64,000 nucleotides of DNA from Pontivivens ytuae (GTDB taxonomy: Bacteria > Pseudomonadota > Alphaproteobacteria > Rhodobacterales > Rhodobacteraceae): contig NZ_CP064942.1 of assembly GCF_015679265.1 (NCBI RefSeq), forward strand, positions 4,134,001-4,198,000, in the 5' to 3' direction. The notes under the pieces were generated by a model. It was not told where the DNA came from. It did not search any database and saw only the letters and a list, made by a program, of their open reading frames with translations. Positions 17,617-25,201 of this stretch are shown piece after piece (within the stretch, counting starts at the first letter, position 1; each line of letters opens with the position of its first letter). A program made the translations under genes and the position numbers.

Positions 17617-17705
17617 CATACGATTGCAAAGCGCCGTTAACCTCTCGGCGCGCCATACGCGATGGCATACGCTTGTCATACGCAAATCATACGCATGTCA
17701 TACGC
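17617..17705. promoter_or_regulatory. CATACGC direct-repeat array (five perfect copies plus one degenerate)
   Basis: Perfect CATACGC units start at 17654, 17666, 17677, 17688 and 17699, so the period is 12, 11, 11 and 11 bp, about one helical turn. A CATACGA unit at 17617 is a sixth degenerate copy. The array ends 38 bp before the start of the MetE-like gene and lies in the divergent interval with the sodium channel gene. Same-face spacing suggests cooperative binding of a regulator to direct repeats. No replication gene is near, so an iteron origin is unlikely. Confidence 0.65.
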
Positions 17706-17743
17706 GCCCCGGTGCGGTCACGAAGATGAACGGGAGCTTCACA

Positions 17744-18868
17744 ATGGTTAAGATCGCGACGACCCATGCAGGCTCCCTCCCCCGGACGCAGGAGGTCGTG
17801 GACATGATCTTCGCCCGGGAGAACGGCGAAGACTATGACGCGGCCGAGTTCGATGCGATCATGACCCGCAACGTCTCCGAAACCGTGCGAAAACAGGTGG
17901 ATGCGGGCGTGTCCATCGTCTCCGACGGGGAGACGTCGAAGATCTCCTACGCCACCTATGTGAAGGATCGCTATACCGGCTTCTCCGGCGACAGCCCGCG
18001 CAACGCACCCGCCGACCTCAAGATGTTTCCCAGCTTTCTCAAGCGGATAGCGGAGTCCGGCGGTACGCCCCAATATGCCCGGCCCATGTGTACCGGCGAG
18101 GTCCGCTCCAAGGGTCAGGGCGAGTTGCAGAAGGACATCGCCAATCTCAAGGCCGCGATGGCCGAGCACGGGGCGGAGCGCGGCTTCATGAACGCGGCCT
18201 CCCCGGGCGTCATCTCGTTGTTCCTGCAGAACGATTTCTATCCGAGCCGGGAGGCGTACCTCGCCGCCCTCGCCGACGCGATGCGGGAGGAATACGAGAC
18301 GATTGTGGCCGCGGGCCTCGATCTGCAACTCGACTGCCCCGACCTCGCCCTGTCGCGCCACATGCTGTTTACCGATCTTTCAGATGAAGAATTTATCAAC
18401 GTTGCCGAAACGCACGTGGAGGCGCTGAACCACGCGTTAACCAATGTCCCGCAGGACCGGGTCCGCATCCACATCTGCTGGGGCAATTACGAAGGCCCGC
18501 ATGTCTGCGATATCGACATGGCGAAGGTGCTGCCGACGCTGCTGAGGGCGAAGGCGACGTACCTGCTGTTCGAAACGTCGAACCCCCGCCACGCCCATGA
18601 GTGGGAGGTGTTCACCGAACGCGCGGGCGAGATCCCGGAGGATCGGGTGCTCGTGCCCGGTGTCGTGGACACGACGACGAACTTCGTGGAGCACCCGAAT
18701 CTCGTCGCGCAACGCCTTGAGAGATTTACAAATACCTTCGGTAACGAACGGGTCGTTGCGGGCTCCGATTGCGGCTTCGGAACCTTCGCGGGCTTCGGCG
18801 CTGTGGACCCCGAGATCTGCTGGGAGAAGCTGCGCACGATGCGCGCCGGCGCCGATCTCGCCGCCTGA
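17744..18868 (+). CDS. MetE-like zinc methyltransferase (cobalamin-independent methionine synthase II family)
   Basis: 374 residues from ATG 17744, with CGGGAG before it; an ATG at 17726 would add six. The protein corresponds to the catalytic half of MetE. All four zinc ligands of that fold are recognisable: H243 and C245 in RIHICWGNYEGPH, E277 in LLFETSNPRH and C343 in GSDCGFGTFAG. The N-terminal MetE half is absent, as in archaeal-type MetE and epoxyalkane:CoM transferases. The reaction is probably thiol methylation or thiol addition; the substrate is not deducible. It heads an operon with an alpha/beta hydrolase (39 bp gap) and a RraA-like protein. Confidence 0.85.
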   Translation: MVKIATTHAGSLPRTQEVVDMIFARENGEDYDAAEFDAIMTRNVSETVRKQVDAGVSIVSDGETSKISYATYVKDRYTGFSGDSPRNAPADLKMFPSFLKRIAESGGTPQYARPMCTGEVRSKGQGELQKDIANLKAAMAEHGAERGFMNAASPGVISLFLQNDFYPSREAYLAALADAMREEYETIVAAGLDLQLDCPDLALSRHMLFTDLSDEEFINVAETHVEALNHALTNVPQDRVRIHICWGNYEGPHVCDIDMAKVLPTLLRAKATYLLFETSNPRHAHEWEVFTERAGEIPEDRVLVPGVVDTTTNFVEHPNLVAQRLERFTNTFGNERVVAGSDCGFGTFAGFGAVDPEICWEKLRTMRAGADLAA

Positions 18869-18907
18869 TGGCCGCCGGAGCGGGCGTATTTGGGGAAAGA
18901 TGAAGGC

Positions 18908-19597
18908 ATGGCGCCGCTCCTCCTGATCCCCGGCATGATGTGCGATGCGCGGCTCTTTGCCCCGCAGATCGCGGCGTTTTCGGGAGCGCGGGCCATCCAC
19001 GTGGCGCCGATGCGGGCGGAGACGACGGAGGAGATCGCTGCGCAGATCCTTGCGCAGGCCCCGCCCCGCTTCGCCCTCGCGGGCCTCTCCATGGGCGGGA
19101 TCGTGGCGATGGAGATCGCGGCACAGGCGCCCGAGCGGATCGAGCGGATCGCGCTCATGGACACCAATCCGCGGGCCGAGCTGCCGGAGGTACGCGCCGC
19201 GCGTGAGCCGCAGATCGAGGCGGTGCGTGGGGGTCGCCTGCGCGAGGTGATGCGGGACGAGATGAAGCCGCGCTACCTCGCGGACGGGCCGGGCAAGCAG
19301 GCGATCCTCGACCTGTGCATGGAGATGGCGCTGGGCCTCGGCCCCGAGGTCTTCATCGCGCAGTCGCGCGCGCTCCAGACCCGGCCCGACCGGCAGGAGG
19401 TTTTGAAAACGCTCGACATTCCGGCCCTCGTGCTCTGCGGCGAACACGATGTGCTCTGCCCCCTCGACCGGCACGAGCTGATGGACTCACTTCTGCCCAA
19501 CTCAACCCTTACGGTCGTCGCGGGCGCCGGGCACCTCCCCGTGCTGGAGCGCCCGGAGGAGACGAACGCAGCACTCACCCGCTGGCTGGAGGCATGA
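18908..19597 (+). CDS. Alpha/beta hydrolase
   Basis: 229 residues from ATG 18908. It has the nucleophile elbow GLSMGG, the N-terminal oxyanion region LLIPGMMCDARLF, an acid segment LVLCGEHDVLCPLD and the catalytic His in GAGHLPVLERPEE. It is a small cap-poor hydrolase of the esterase/lactonase type. It is the second gene of an operon: 39 bp after the MetE-like gene, its stop overlapping the start of the RraA-like gene (ATGATGG). The tight linkage suggests that the three enzymes act on one compound, which I cannot identify. Confidence 0.85.
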   Translation: MAPLLLIPGMMCDARLFAPQIAAFSGARAIHVAPMRAETTEEIAAQILAQAPPRFALAGLSMGGIVAMEIAAQAPERIERIALMDTNPRAELPEVRAAREPQIEAVRGGRLREVMRDEMKPRYLADGPGKQAILDLCMEMALGLGPEVFIAQSRALQTRPDRQEVLKTLDIPALVLCGEHDVLCPLDRHELMDSLLPNSTLTVVAGAGHLPVLERPEETNAALTRWLEA

Positions 19598-20286
19598 TGG
19601 ACGACGCCCTGCTGACGCTTCTGAAGAGCGTCGACACCCCCACCGTGTGCAACGCGATCGAGGTGGCGGAGGGCCGCCGCGGCTTCAACCGCTTCACCCG
19701 CGGCACCATGCTCGCCTCCGCCCCCGGTGAGGTTCTGGTGGGCTATGCCCGCACCGCGAAGATCGCGGCCAAGGTTCCCTCGCTGGCCGAGGCGGAGAAG
19801 GTGCGGCAGATGCGGATGGACTACTACCGCTACATGAGCGAGGGGCCGCGGCCCGCGCTCTGCGTCGTGGAGGATCAGGATTTTCCCAACGCGGTCGGGG
19901 CCTTCTGGGGCGAGATCAACACGAACATCCACAAGGCCTTCGGCCTGTCGGGGACACTGACCAACGGGGTGATGCGGGACCTCGGCGATTTGCCGGAGGG
20001 CTATCCGGTGGTGGCAGGCTCCATCGGGCCGAGCCACGCTTTCGTCCATGTCACCGACATCGACACGCCGGTCACGATCCACAACCTCACGGTCGCGCCC
20101 GGCGAGCTGGTCCACGCCGACCGGCACGGCGCGGTGGTGATCCCGGAGCCGCTGATCTCCCAGATGACCGCCGCGATCGACAAGCTGATGTCGACCGAGC
20201 GGATCATCCTCGACGCAGCGAAGAGCGGCATGGACTTCGCGACCTTCGAGGCGGCATGGGAGGAGTTCGAGCGGGCGCGGACCTAG
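19594..20286 (+). CDS. RraA-like / HMG-aldolase family protein
   Basis: 230 residues from ATG 19594 (ATG 19597 is an alternative). It belongs to the RraA/4-hydroxy-4-methyl-2-oxoglutarate aldolase fold. The signature stretch TNGVMRDLGDLPEGYPVVAG carries the Arg-Asp of the aldolase/decarboxylase site, and later PGELVHADRHGAVVIP is typical of the family's C-terminal core. In such operons the protein is usually a metal-dependent aldolase or oxaloacetate decarboxylase rather than a regulator of RNase E. It is the third gene of the MetE-like operon. Its last bases overlap by 4 the convergent Lamin-tail/Hint gene. Confidence 0.82.
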   Translation: MMDDALLTLLKSVDTPTVCNAIEVAEGRRGFNRFTRGTMLASAPGEVLVGYARTAKIAAKVPSLAEAEKVRQMRMDYYRYMSEGPRPALCVVEDQDFPNAVGAFWGEINTNIHKAFGLSGTLTNGVMRDLGDLPEGYPVVAGSIGPSHAFVHVTDIDTPVTIHNLTVAPGELVHADRHGAVVIPEPLISQMTAAIDKLMSTERIILDAAKSGMDFATFEAAWEEFERART

Positions 20287-21437
20287 CGCGCAAGGCGGGC
20301 GTGCAGCCCGTCGAGCACCGGGCGTGCGGTGCGCCGCCCGGTCAGGTCGAGATCGGGAAAGACCTGCCGCAACTCCGCCATCTGGCCGGGGCCGAGCACC
20401 CGCCGCGCCTCCGCCCCGAAATGCAGCGTCTCCGCCGGAACCCCTTCGGCGAAGACCACGTGATGGGCGTCGAGCGCGAAGTGGAGGTAGTGCACCCCCT
20501 CCTCCGGCGCGAGCTGGCGGATGCCGGGACGGCCCACGAGGTGCCTGGCGGCCACCAGCACCTCCGCCAGCCCCAGTTCCAGCAGCGGCCCGGGCCGCAG
20601 GATCCGGTGCTGGGGGGAGAGATGCAGGGTGCGCCGCGGCAGCCCCTGCCCCAGCGCCCCGGCGGAGATGCGGATCGGGCAAAGGTGGGGCGCGGCCCGC
20701 AACTCCTCCACCGGCAGATGCCGCCCGCCGACCCAGCGGACGGCGCGCACCCCCGCATCGCGCGTCACGACCAGATCGCCGGGCCGCAGCAGCTCCGCCG
20801 GACAGGCGCCCGTGGGCGTCGCGATCCGCACGCCGGGGGTGAAGCAGACATTGCCAGCACCCGGCGTGGAGTCGAGATCGTTGAAGAAGTCGTCGTTCCC
20901 GTTCGGCCCTCGCTGGATCGACCGACCGTCGATATCGGTGCCGAAGTTCTCCCCGGCGCCCACCCGCGTCGCATCCGACGGGAAGCCGGCATAGTTGCTG
21001 CCGGTCGTGGGATCGTCGAGCGTGTCGTTGTTGTAGGTCGCCTGGATGAATTCGTTCGCGTCGGGATCGTAGATCACGACGTTGTCGCGGTTGTTGTTCA
21101 GCACCCCGTTGCCGAAATCCGCGTCGAAGGCGATGTCGGTCACGCCGTCGCCCGGCAGGGTCCCCGCCGGACGGGCGTTGCGGATGACCGTGAGCGTGCC
21201 GCCGGGTTGGAGGATGGTGCCGTCGGGGATGGTGAACCAGTTGTCGCGCTGCGCGTCCCAGAACTCCAGGCCGCCGACATCGATGGCGCTCGCGCTGGTG
21301 TTCAGGAGCTCGACATATTCATCCGCGCCACGCGCGGTCCCGTCGCCGTCCGTATCGGTCGACACGCCGGAACCGGTCGGATCCGCCAGGATCTCGTTGA
21401 TGATGATGCCGCCCCTGAGCGCATCGGCCATGGTCAC
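20283..21437 (-). CDS. Lamin-tail domain plus Hint domain protein
   Basis: 384 residues (ATG 21437; ATG 21431 equally possible). Residues 10-185 form a Lamin-tail (LTD) beta domain: IIINEILADPTGSGVSTDTDGDG, ADEYVELLNTSASAIDVGGL and LQPGGTLTVIRNA. From residue 199 a Hint (hedgehog/intein) domain begins with Cys (NVCFTPGVRIATPTG), then LRPGDLVVTRDAG and block HLSPQHRIL. Such Hint_2 proteins are common in Rhodobacterales surface proteins and may cleave themselves at the Cys, releasing the LTD part. No signal peptide is seen, so export would need a leaderless route such as type I secretion. It is divergent from nthA. Confidence 0.85.
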   Translation of the reverse strand: MTMADALRGGIIINEILADPTGSGVSTDTDGDGTARGADEYVELLNTSASAIDVGGLEFWDAQRDNWFTIPDGTILQPGGTLTVIRNARPAGTLPGDGVTDIAFDADFGNGVLNNNRDNVVIYDPDANEFIQATYNNDTLDDPTTGSNYAGFPSDATRVGAGENFGTDIDGRSIQRGPNGNDDFFNDLDSTPGAGNVCFTPGVRIATPTGACPAELLRPGDLVVTRDAGVRAVRWVGGRHLPVEELRAAPHLCPIRISAGALGQGLPRRTLHLSPQHRILRPGPLLELGLAEVLVAARHLVGRPGIRQLAPEEGVHYLHFALDAHHVVFAEGVPAETLHFGAEARRVLGPGQMAELRQVFPDLDLTGRRTARPVLDGLHARLAR

Positions 21438-21515
21438 CCTCCTCGGTCATGAGCGTATATCCGCCGGGCGCGCAGAACAGCAACGAACCGCAAGAATCGT
21501 TACATTGAGGAGACG

Positions 21516-21524
21516 ATGGCGTAG
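21516..21524 (+). promoter_or_regulatory. Two-codon frame with strong ribosome site in the nthA leader
   Basis: TTGAGGAGACG is followed by ATG GCG TAG, in frame with and ending 9 nt before the ATG of nthA (21534), which itself has no Shine-Dalgarno sequence. Ribosomes may reinitiate at nthA, or nthA once began here and acquired an amber codon. Confidence 0.45.
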
Positions 21525-21533
21525 CATTTCGGC

Positions 21534-22133
21534 ATGCCTCACGACCATCACGACCCCGACTACGACGAGATGACGGCCCGCACCCGCGCGCTGGAGACGC
21601 TGCTGGTGGAAAAGGGCCTGATCGACCCGGCCGCCGTCGACGCGATCATCGAGACCTATTCCGAGAAGGTCGGCCCGAAGAACGGTGCGGCCGTCGTCGC
21701 CCGCGCCTGGACCGATCCCGCGTTCGCCGGGCGGCTGCGGGAAAATGCCACCGCGGCGATCGCGGAGCTCGGCTTCACCGGGCGGCAGGGCGAGCACATG
21801 CAGGCCGTCTTCAACGAGCCCGGCCTGCACAACATGGTCGTCTGCACGCTCTGCTCCTGCTACCCGTGGCCGGTGCTCGGCCTGCCGCCCACCTGGTACA
21901 AGTCCCCGCCCTACCGCGCCCGCGTGGTGCGCGAGCCGCGGGCGGTACTGGCGGAGTTCGGGGTGGCGCTGCCGGCGGAGACCGAGGTCCGCGTCTGGGA
22001 TTCCACCGCCGAGCTGCGCTACCTCGTGATCCCGGAGCGGCCCGCGGGCACCGAGGGCCTCGACGCGGAGGCGCTGGCAGCGCTCGTGACGCGCGACGCG
22101 ATGATCGGCACCGGGCTGGCGGTGACCCCGTGA
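21534..22133 (+). CDS. nthA: Nitrile hydratase alpha subunit, cobalt type
   Basis: 199 residues. It hydrates nitriles to amides as a heterodimer with the beta subunit in the cytoplasm. The metal-binding claw is VCTLCSC with Cys at 104, 107 and 109; Thr between the first two Cys marks the cobalt type, since iron enzymes have Ser. The helix motif [16 protein letters not shown] follows as expected, and the length fits the family. It is the first gene of nthA-nthB-activator, with 4-nt overlap to nthB. The start at 21534 lacks a ribosome site and sits behind a two-codon frame. No amidase gene is in the window. Confidence 0.96.
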   Translation: MPHDHHDPDYDEMTARTRALETLLVEKGLIDPAAVDAIIETYSEKVGPKNGAAVVARAWTDPAFAGRLRENATAAIAELGFTGRQGEHMQAVFNEPGLHNMVVCTLCSCYPWPVLGLPPTWYKSPPYRARVVREPRAVLAEFGVALPAETEVRVWDSTAELRYLVIPERPAGTEGLDAEALAALVTRDAMIGTGLAVTP

Positions 22134-22786
22134 ACGGGCCACAGGACCTCGGCGGGCGCATGGGCTTCGGCCCGGTGGCGCCCGAGGCGGACGAGCCGCT
22201 CTTTCATGCCGAATGGGAGGCGCGGGTGCTCGGCATCACGCTCTGCTGCGGCGCGCTCGGCCACTGGACCCTCGATGAAAGCCGCCATGCGCGTGAGAGC
22301 CTGCCTTGGACCGATTACCTCAGCTTTTCGTACTACCGCATCTGGCTGACGGCGCTGATCGCGCTGCTCGAGCGGCATGGCGAGATCACCGCCGAGGAGC
22401 TAGCGGGCGCCGCGCCCCGCCCCGGCCTGCGGCCCGAACGGAGGCTACCGGCGGAGCGGGTGCCGCAGGTGCTCGCCTCCGGCGGCCCGACGGATCGGGA
22501 GGGGGCGGCGGAGCCCCGCTTCGACATCGGCGCGCAGGTCCGCGCCCGCAACCTTCAGCCGCCGGGCCACATCCGCATGCCGGGCTATGTGCGCGGCTGC
22601 GTCGGGCGGGTCGAGGCGCGGCACGGCGCCCACGTCTTCCCCGACACCAACGCCCATGGCGGCGGCGAGCAGCCGCAGCACCTCTACACCGTGGTCTTCG
22701 AGGGCCGCGCGCTCTGGGGGCCGGACGGCGACCCCGCGCTCACCGTCTCGGCCGATCTGTGGGAGAGCTACCTTGAGCCTGCCTGA
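22130..22786 (+). CDS. nthB: Nitrile hydratase beta subunit
   Basis: 218 residues from GTG 22130 (GTGA overlap with nthA stop). The N-terminus has the family opening [15 protein letters not shown] and then [15 protein letters not shown]. The middle has [17 protein letters not shown]. The C-terminal half carries the SH3-like barrel: [47 protein letters not shown] and [11 protein letters not shown]. It supplies part of the active-site environment and the dimer interface. Its stop lies 11 bases inside the next frame, so all three genes are coupled. Confidence 0.95.
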   Translation: MNGPQDLGGRMGFGPVAPEADEPLFHAEWEARVLGITLCCGALGHWTLDESRHARESLPWTDYLSFSYYRIWLTALIALLERHGEITAEELAGAAPRPGLRPERRLPAERVPQVLASGGPTDREGAAEPRFDIGAQVRARNLQPPGHIRMPGYVRGCVGRVEARHGAHVFPDTNAHGGGEQPQHLYTVVFEGRALWGPDGDPALTVSADLWESYLEPA

Positions 22787-23117
22787 CCTCGACGCGCCGC
22801 CCTTCGCCGAGCCCTGGCACGCGCAGGTCTTCGCCCTCACGGTGGCCCTGAACGAGGCCGGGCACCTGCCCTGGACCGACTGGGCGGAGCGGTTCGGTGT
22901 GCTGCGGACGAGCGGCGCGGCCGACGCCTCGGACTACTTCGATCACTGGGCCGAGACGCTGACCGCCCTGATGGTGGAGCGCGGCATCGCCTCGCCGGAG
23001 GAGATCACCGCCCTCACCGCCTCCTGGGCCCGCGCCGCCGCCGCCACACCCCACGGCGTGCCGCTGCAACTGGAAAACGACCCGGAGCGGGACGAGTGGG
23101 CCAAAAGGCCAAACTAG
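22773..23117 (+). CDS. Nitrile hydratase accessory protein (cobalt insertion chaperone)
   Basis: 114 residues from TTG 22773 ([15 protein letters not shown]); no ATG is available near the homologous start. It resembles the N-terminal half of NthB (PFAEPWHAQVFALTVALNEAG, then DYFDHWAETLTALMVERG), which is the hallmark of the p14K/NhlE-type activators that swap the cobalt-loaded alpha subunit into the enzyme. It overlaps nthB by 14 nt. The presence of a dedicated activator fits the cobalt-type claw of the alpha subunit. The TTG start and overlap suggest lower expression than the catalytic subunits. Confidence 0.85.
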   Translation: MSLPDLDAPPFAEPWHAQVFALTVALNEAGHLPWTDWAERFGVLRTSGAADASDYFDHWAETLTALMVERGIASPEEITALTASWARAAAATPHGVPLQLENDPERDEWAKRPN

Positions 23118-23141
23118 AGAAGCTGCGACGACATCTCGGCA

Positions 23142-24209
23142 TCACCTGATCGCGACTAGGTGGTTGTCCCAAGCGAGGTCGGCTTGGAGCGTGTCACGGC
23201 TCGCGCCAGGGAGCCATCGGATGGTGCCATCACCCTGAGTCGCGATGAGGCCGGTGGCTGTGGCCGCCACGCCGCAGATGTCGATGCCGGGTTCAACCTG
23301 CGCGAGGTCTCCGGTCGCCGGGTCGAACAGCATCAGGCAGTTGCCGCGCGGCGCGGTGGCGGCAATCAGCGTTCCGTCGCCTGAATAGGCGATGCTGCCG
23401 ACGTAGCCCTCGATCCGGCGGGCGAGCGCGTCTGGAACCTCGCAGAGCTGGAGCTCACCGTCAGGCAAGACGACCGCGACGGACGGCACGGCTTCGTTCC
23501 CGCCATTCCACTGGAGGCCGAGGGCGATCTGGCCGTCGGGTCTCGCCGCGAGGTGGCGGATGGAGTTCTGGTGGAGGGCGTGAGGAAGCTCGACGCGGCG
23601 CTCCAGCCGGAAATCGGCATCCAGCAGGGTCAGGTTGGGCGCCATGGTGTCGAGGTTCAGTTTCTCGCGCCCCGTGTCGGGATGGGTGCGGATGCCGCCA
23701 TTGGCGATGGCGAAGCCACCATCGGGCCGGCGGAGGATCTCGTGGGGGCCGATGCCGCCGGAAGGGAGCTCAGCCACGCGGCGATAGCCCGCCGCCACGT
23801 CCCAGAGGCTCAGCCGCCCTGCCCCGCTCGCGATGTCGTTCTCGGTCAGGAGCAGCGTAGCACCGTCCGCGGTGAACGCGCCGTGGCCGTAGAAGTGCCG
23901 GCCCTCGGGCGCCGTCAGGCGGGAGATCACGGCGCCGCTCACGCAGTCAATGACGAACGCGAAGGTACCGGGGCGGCGAGCGATGGCGACCGCTTCGGCG
24001 CGGTGCGGATGGGCGGCAGCGGCGTGGCCGCGGCCCGGCAGGTCGATGATGAAAGCCGAACTGCCGTCGGCCCGCAGCCCGTGGAGCATATAGCGATCGG
24101 TCCCGTGCCGAGCGGCGGCGAGGTATTCCGGGTTGCCCGCCGCGGCCCAACTTACCTGCGGAAGGGCTGCCGAGGCGCCGAGGGCGCTGAGAAAGCACCG
24201 CCGCCGCAT
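23142..24209 (-). CDS. DUF1513 beta-propeller protein of the imelysin cluster
   Basis: 355 residues. The N-terminus MRRRCFLSALGASAALPQVSWA is a signal peptide with Tat-like Arg residues. The body repeats propeller-like blades (HFYGHGAFTADGATLLLTEND, GPHEILRRPDGGFAIANGG, NSIRHLAARPDGQIALGLQ). DUF1513 proteins recur behind imelysin and di-heme oxidase genes and are presumed periplasmic iron-uptake partners. It is the last gene of the di-heme oxidase, imelysin, DUF1513 operon; its ATG overlaps the preceding stop (TGATG). Confidence 0.88.
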   Translation of the reverse strand: MRRRCFLSALGASAALPQVSWAAAGNPEYLAAARHGTDRYMLHGLRADGSSAFIIDLPGRGHAAAAHPHRAEAVAIARRPGTFAFVIDCVSGAVISRLTAPEGRHFYGHGAFTADGATLLLTENDIASGAGRLSLWDVAAGYRRVAELPSGGIGPHEILRRPDGGFAIANGGIRTHPDTGREKLNLDTMAPNLTLLDADFRLERRVELPHALHQNSIRHLAARPDGQIALGLQWNGGNEAVPSVAVVLPDGELQLCEVPDALARRIEGYVGSIAYSGDGTLIAATAPRGNCLMLFDPATGDLAQVEPGIDICGVAATATGLIATQGDGTIRWLPGASRDTLQADLAWDNHLVAIR

Positions 24210-25201
24210 CAGTCGCCGTCCAGCGCATTGAAGCTTTGGGAGACGCCGAGCGCGGGCGCGACCTCGGTGGCGAGCGTGCCCTCGATCTCGCGGAGCGCAC
24301 TCTGGATCGCCTCGATCCGCAGGCGACCCTGTGGGGTAACGACACCGGCAAAGGCAGGATCGTCGAGGGCATCGAGACGCTCTTGAACGCGCGCGAAGTC
24401 CTCTTGCAGGCTGGCGGCAGTGTCGGCCTCGACGGCCGTCAGGAACGGCTCGGCATAGTCGGCGAGCGCGGCAACGGAGAGCGCCACGTTGCGCGCCGAA
24501 CGCGCAGAGCGCCAGGCCTCGGCGCGGCGGGGGCGCGGCCGCTCGAAGGTGCCGAGCGGACGGGCGAGGCGCTGGTCGATGGTGAGTTCCAGCCCGATGA
24601 CGAGCGCACCGTAGAGGGCGCGGACCGCCTCCTCCGGCACCAGATAGTCAAAGTTGCCCTCGGCCCCGGCGCTTCGCATCATGGTTGTCTCGTCGAGCCA
24701 GGCGCGCTCCAGCTCCTCGGCAATCCGGTCGATGTCGTCGGCGATCGCCTCGGCGAGGCGGCACTCGTAGGTGCCAGGCACCGGTGCCGCCCGCTCAGGG
24801 TCGAAGAGAAGCCAGTCGAGGGCGAAGAAGCCCCGCCCGGCGATGGAGATCTCGGCGAAGGCGGCAGGATCATCGACCGCCGGATCCTCCGCCGCGATGA
24901 GCGCCGACAGCGTCCGGGGCGTCGCGCCGCGGGCGTCGGGCCAGAACGCCAGCGCATGTCCCCGCTCCGCCTCCTCCGTCGGGCCGAAACGGAGGTGGCT
25001 CACGCGCATCCAGGCATCGAAGGCGTCGTGATACGCCACCTCCATCCCGTTGCAGGGCGCGGCGGCGAGCGCGTCGGCCTCCGCGGTGAACATCGCGAAG
25101 CCGGGGCGGATGAAGCCCGCCACCTGCGCCTCGACGATATCGGCGGGCTCCTGTGCGGTGGCGGCGAGCGGCAGAAGCAACGCGGTGAGAGCCAGACGCA
25201 T
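24209..25201 (-). CDS. Imelysin-family protein lacking the GxHxxE motif
   Basis: 330 residues from ATG 25201, with signal peptide MRLALTALLLPLAATAQ. The fold is the imelysin (peptidase M75-like) two-bundle helix: MRVSHLRFGPTEEAERGHALAFWPD and LELTIDQRLARPLG. Where the family has GxHxxE, this protein reads GFFALD, so the presumed iron-binding His and Glu are missing. The companion imelysin at 28099-29358 keeps the motif. It is coupled to the di-heme oxidase upstream (ATGA overlap) and to DUF1513 downstream. It probably functions in the periplasm in iron acquisition, perhaps as a binding rather than catalytic partner. Confidence 0.87.
   Translation of the reverse strand: MRLALTALLLPLAATAQEPADIVEAQVAGFIRPGFAMFTAEADALAAAPCNGMEVAYHDAFDAWMRVSHLRFGPTEEAERGHALAFWPDARGATPRTLSALIAAEDPAVDDPAAFAEISIAGRGFFALDWLLFDPERAAPVPGTYECRLAEAIADDIDRIAEELERAWLDETTMMRSAGAEGNFDYLVPEEAVRALYGALVIGLELTIDQRLARPLGTFERPRPRRAEAWRSARSARNVALSVAALADYAEPFLTAVEADTAASLQEDFARVQERLDALDDPAFAGVVTPQGRLRIEAIQSALREIEGTLATEVAPALGVSQSFNALDGD

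Noticed and set aside
17654..17705. CATACGC array as a CRISPR or plasmid iteron origin
   Set aside because: Units of 7 bp with 4-5 bp gaps are far too short for CRISPR, and no cas or replication gene is near. Operator is the better reading.
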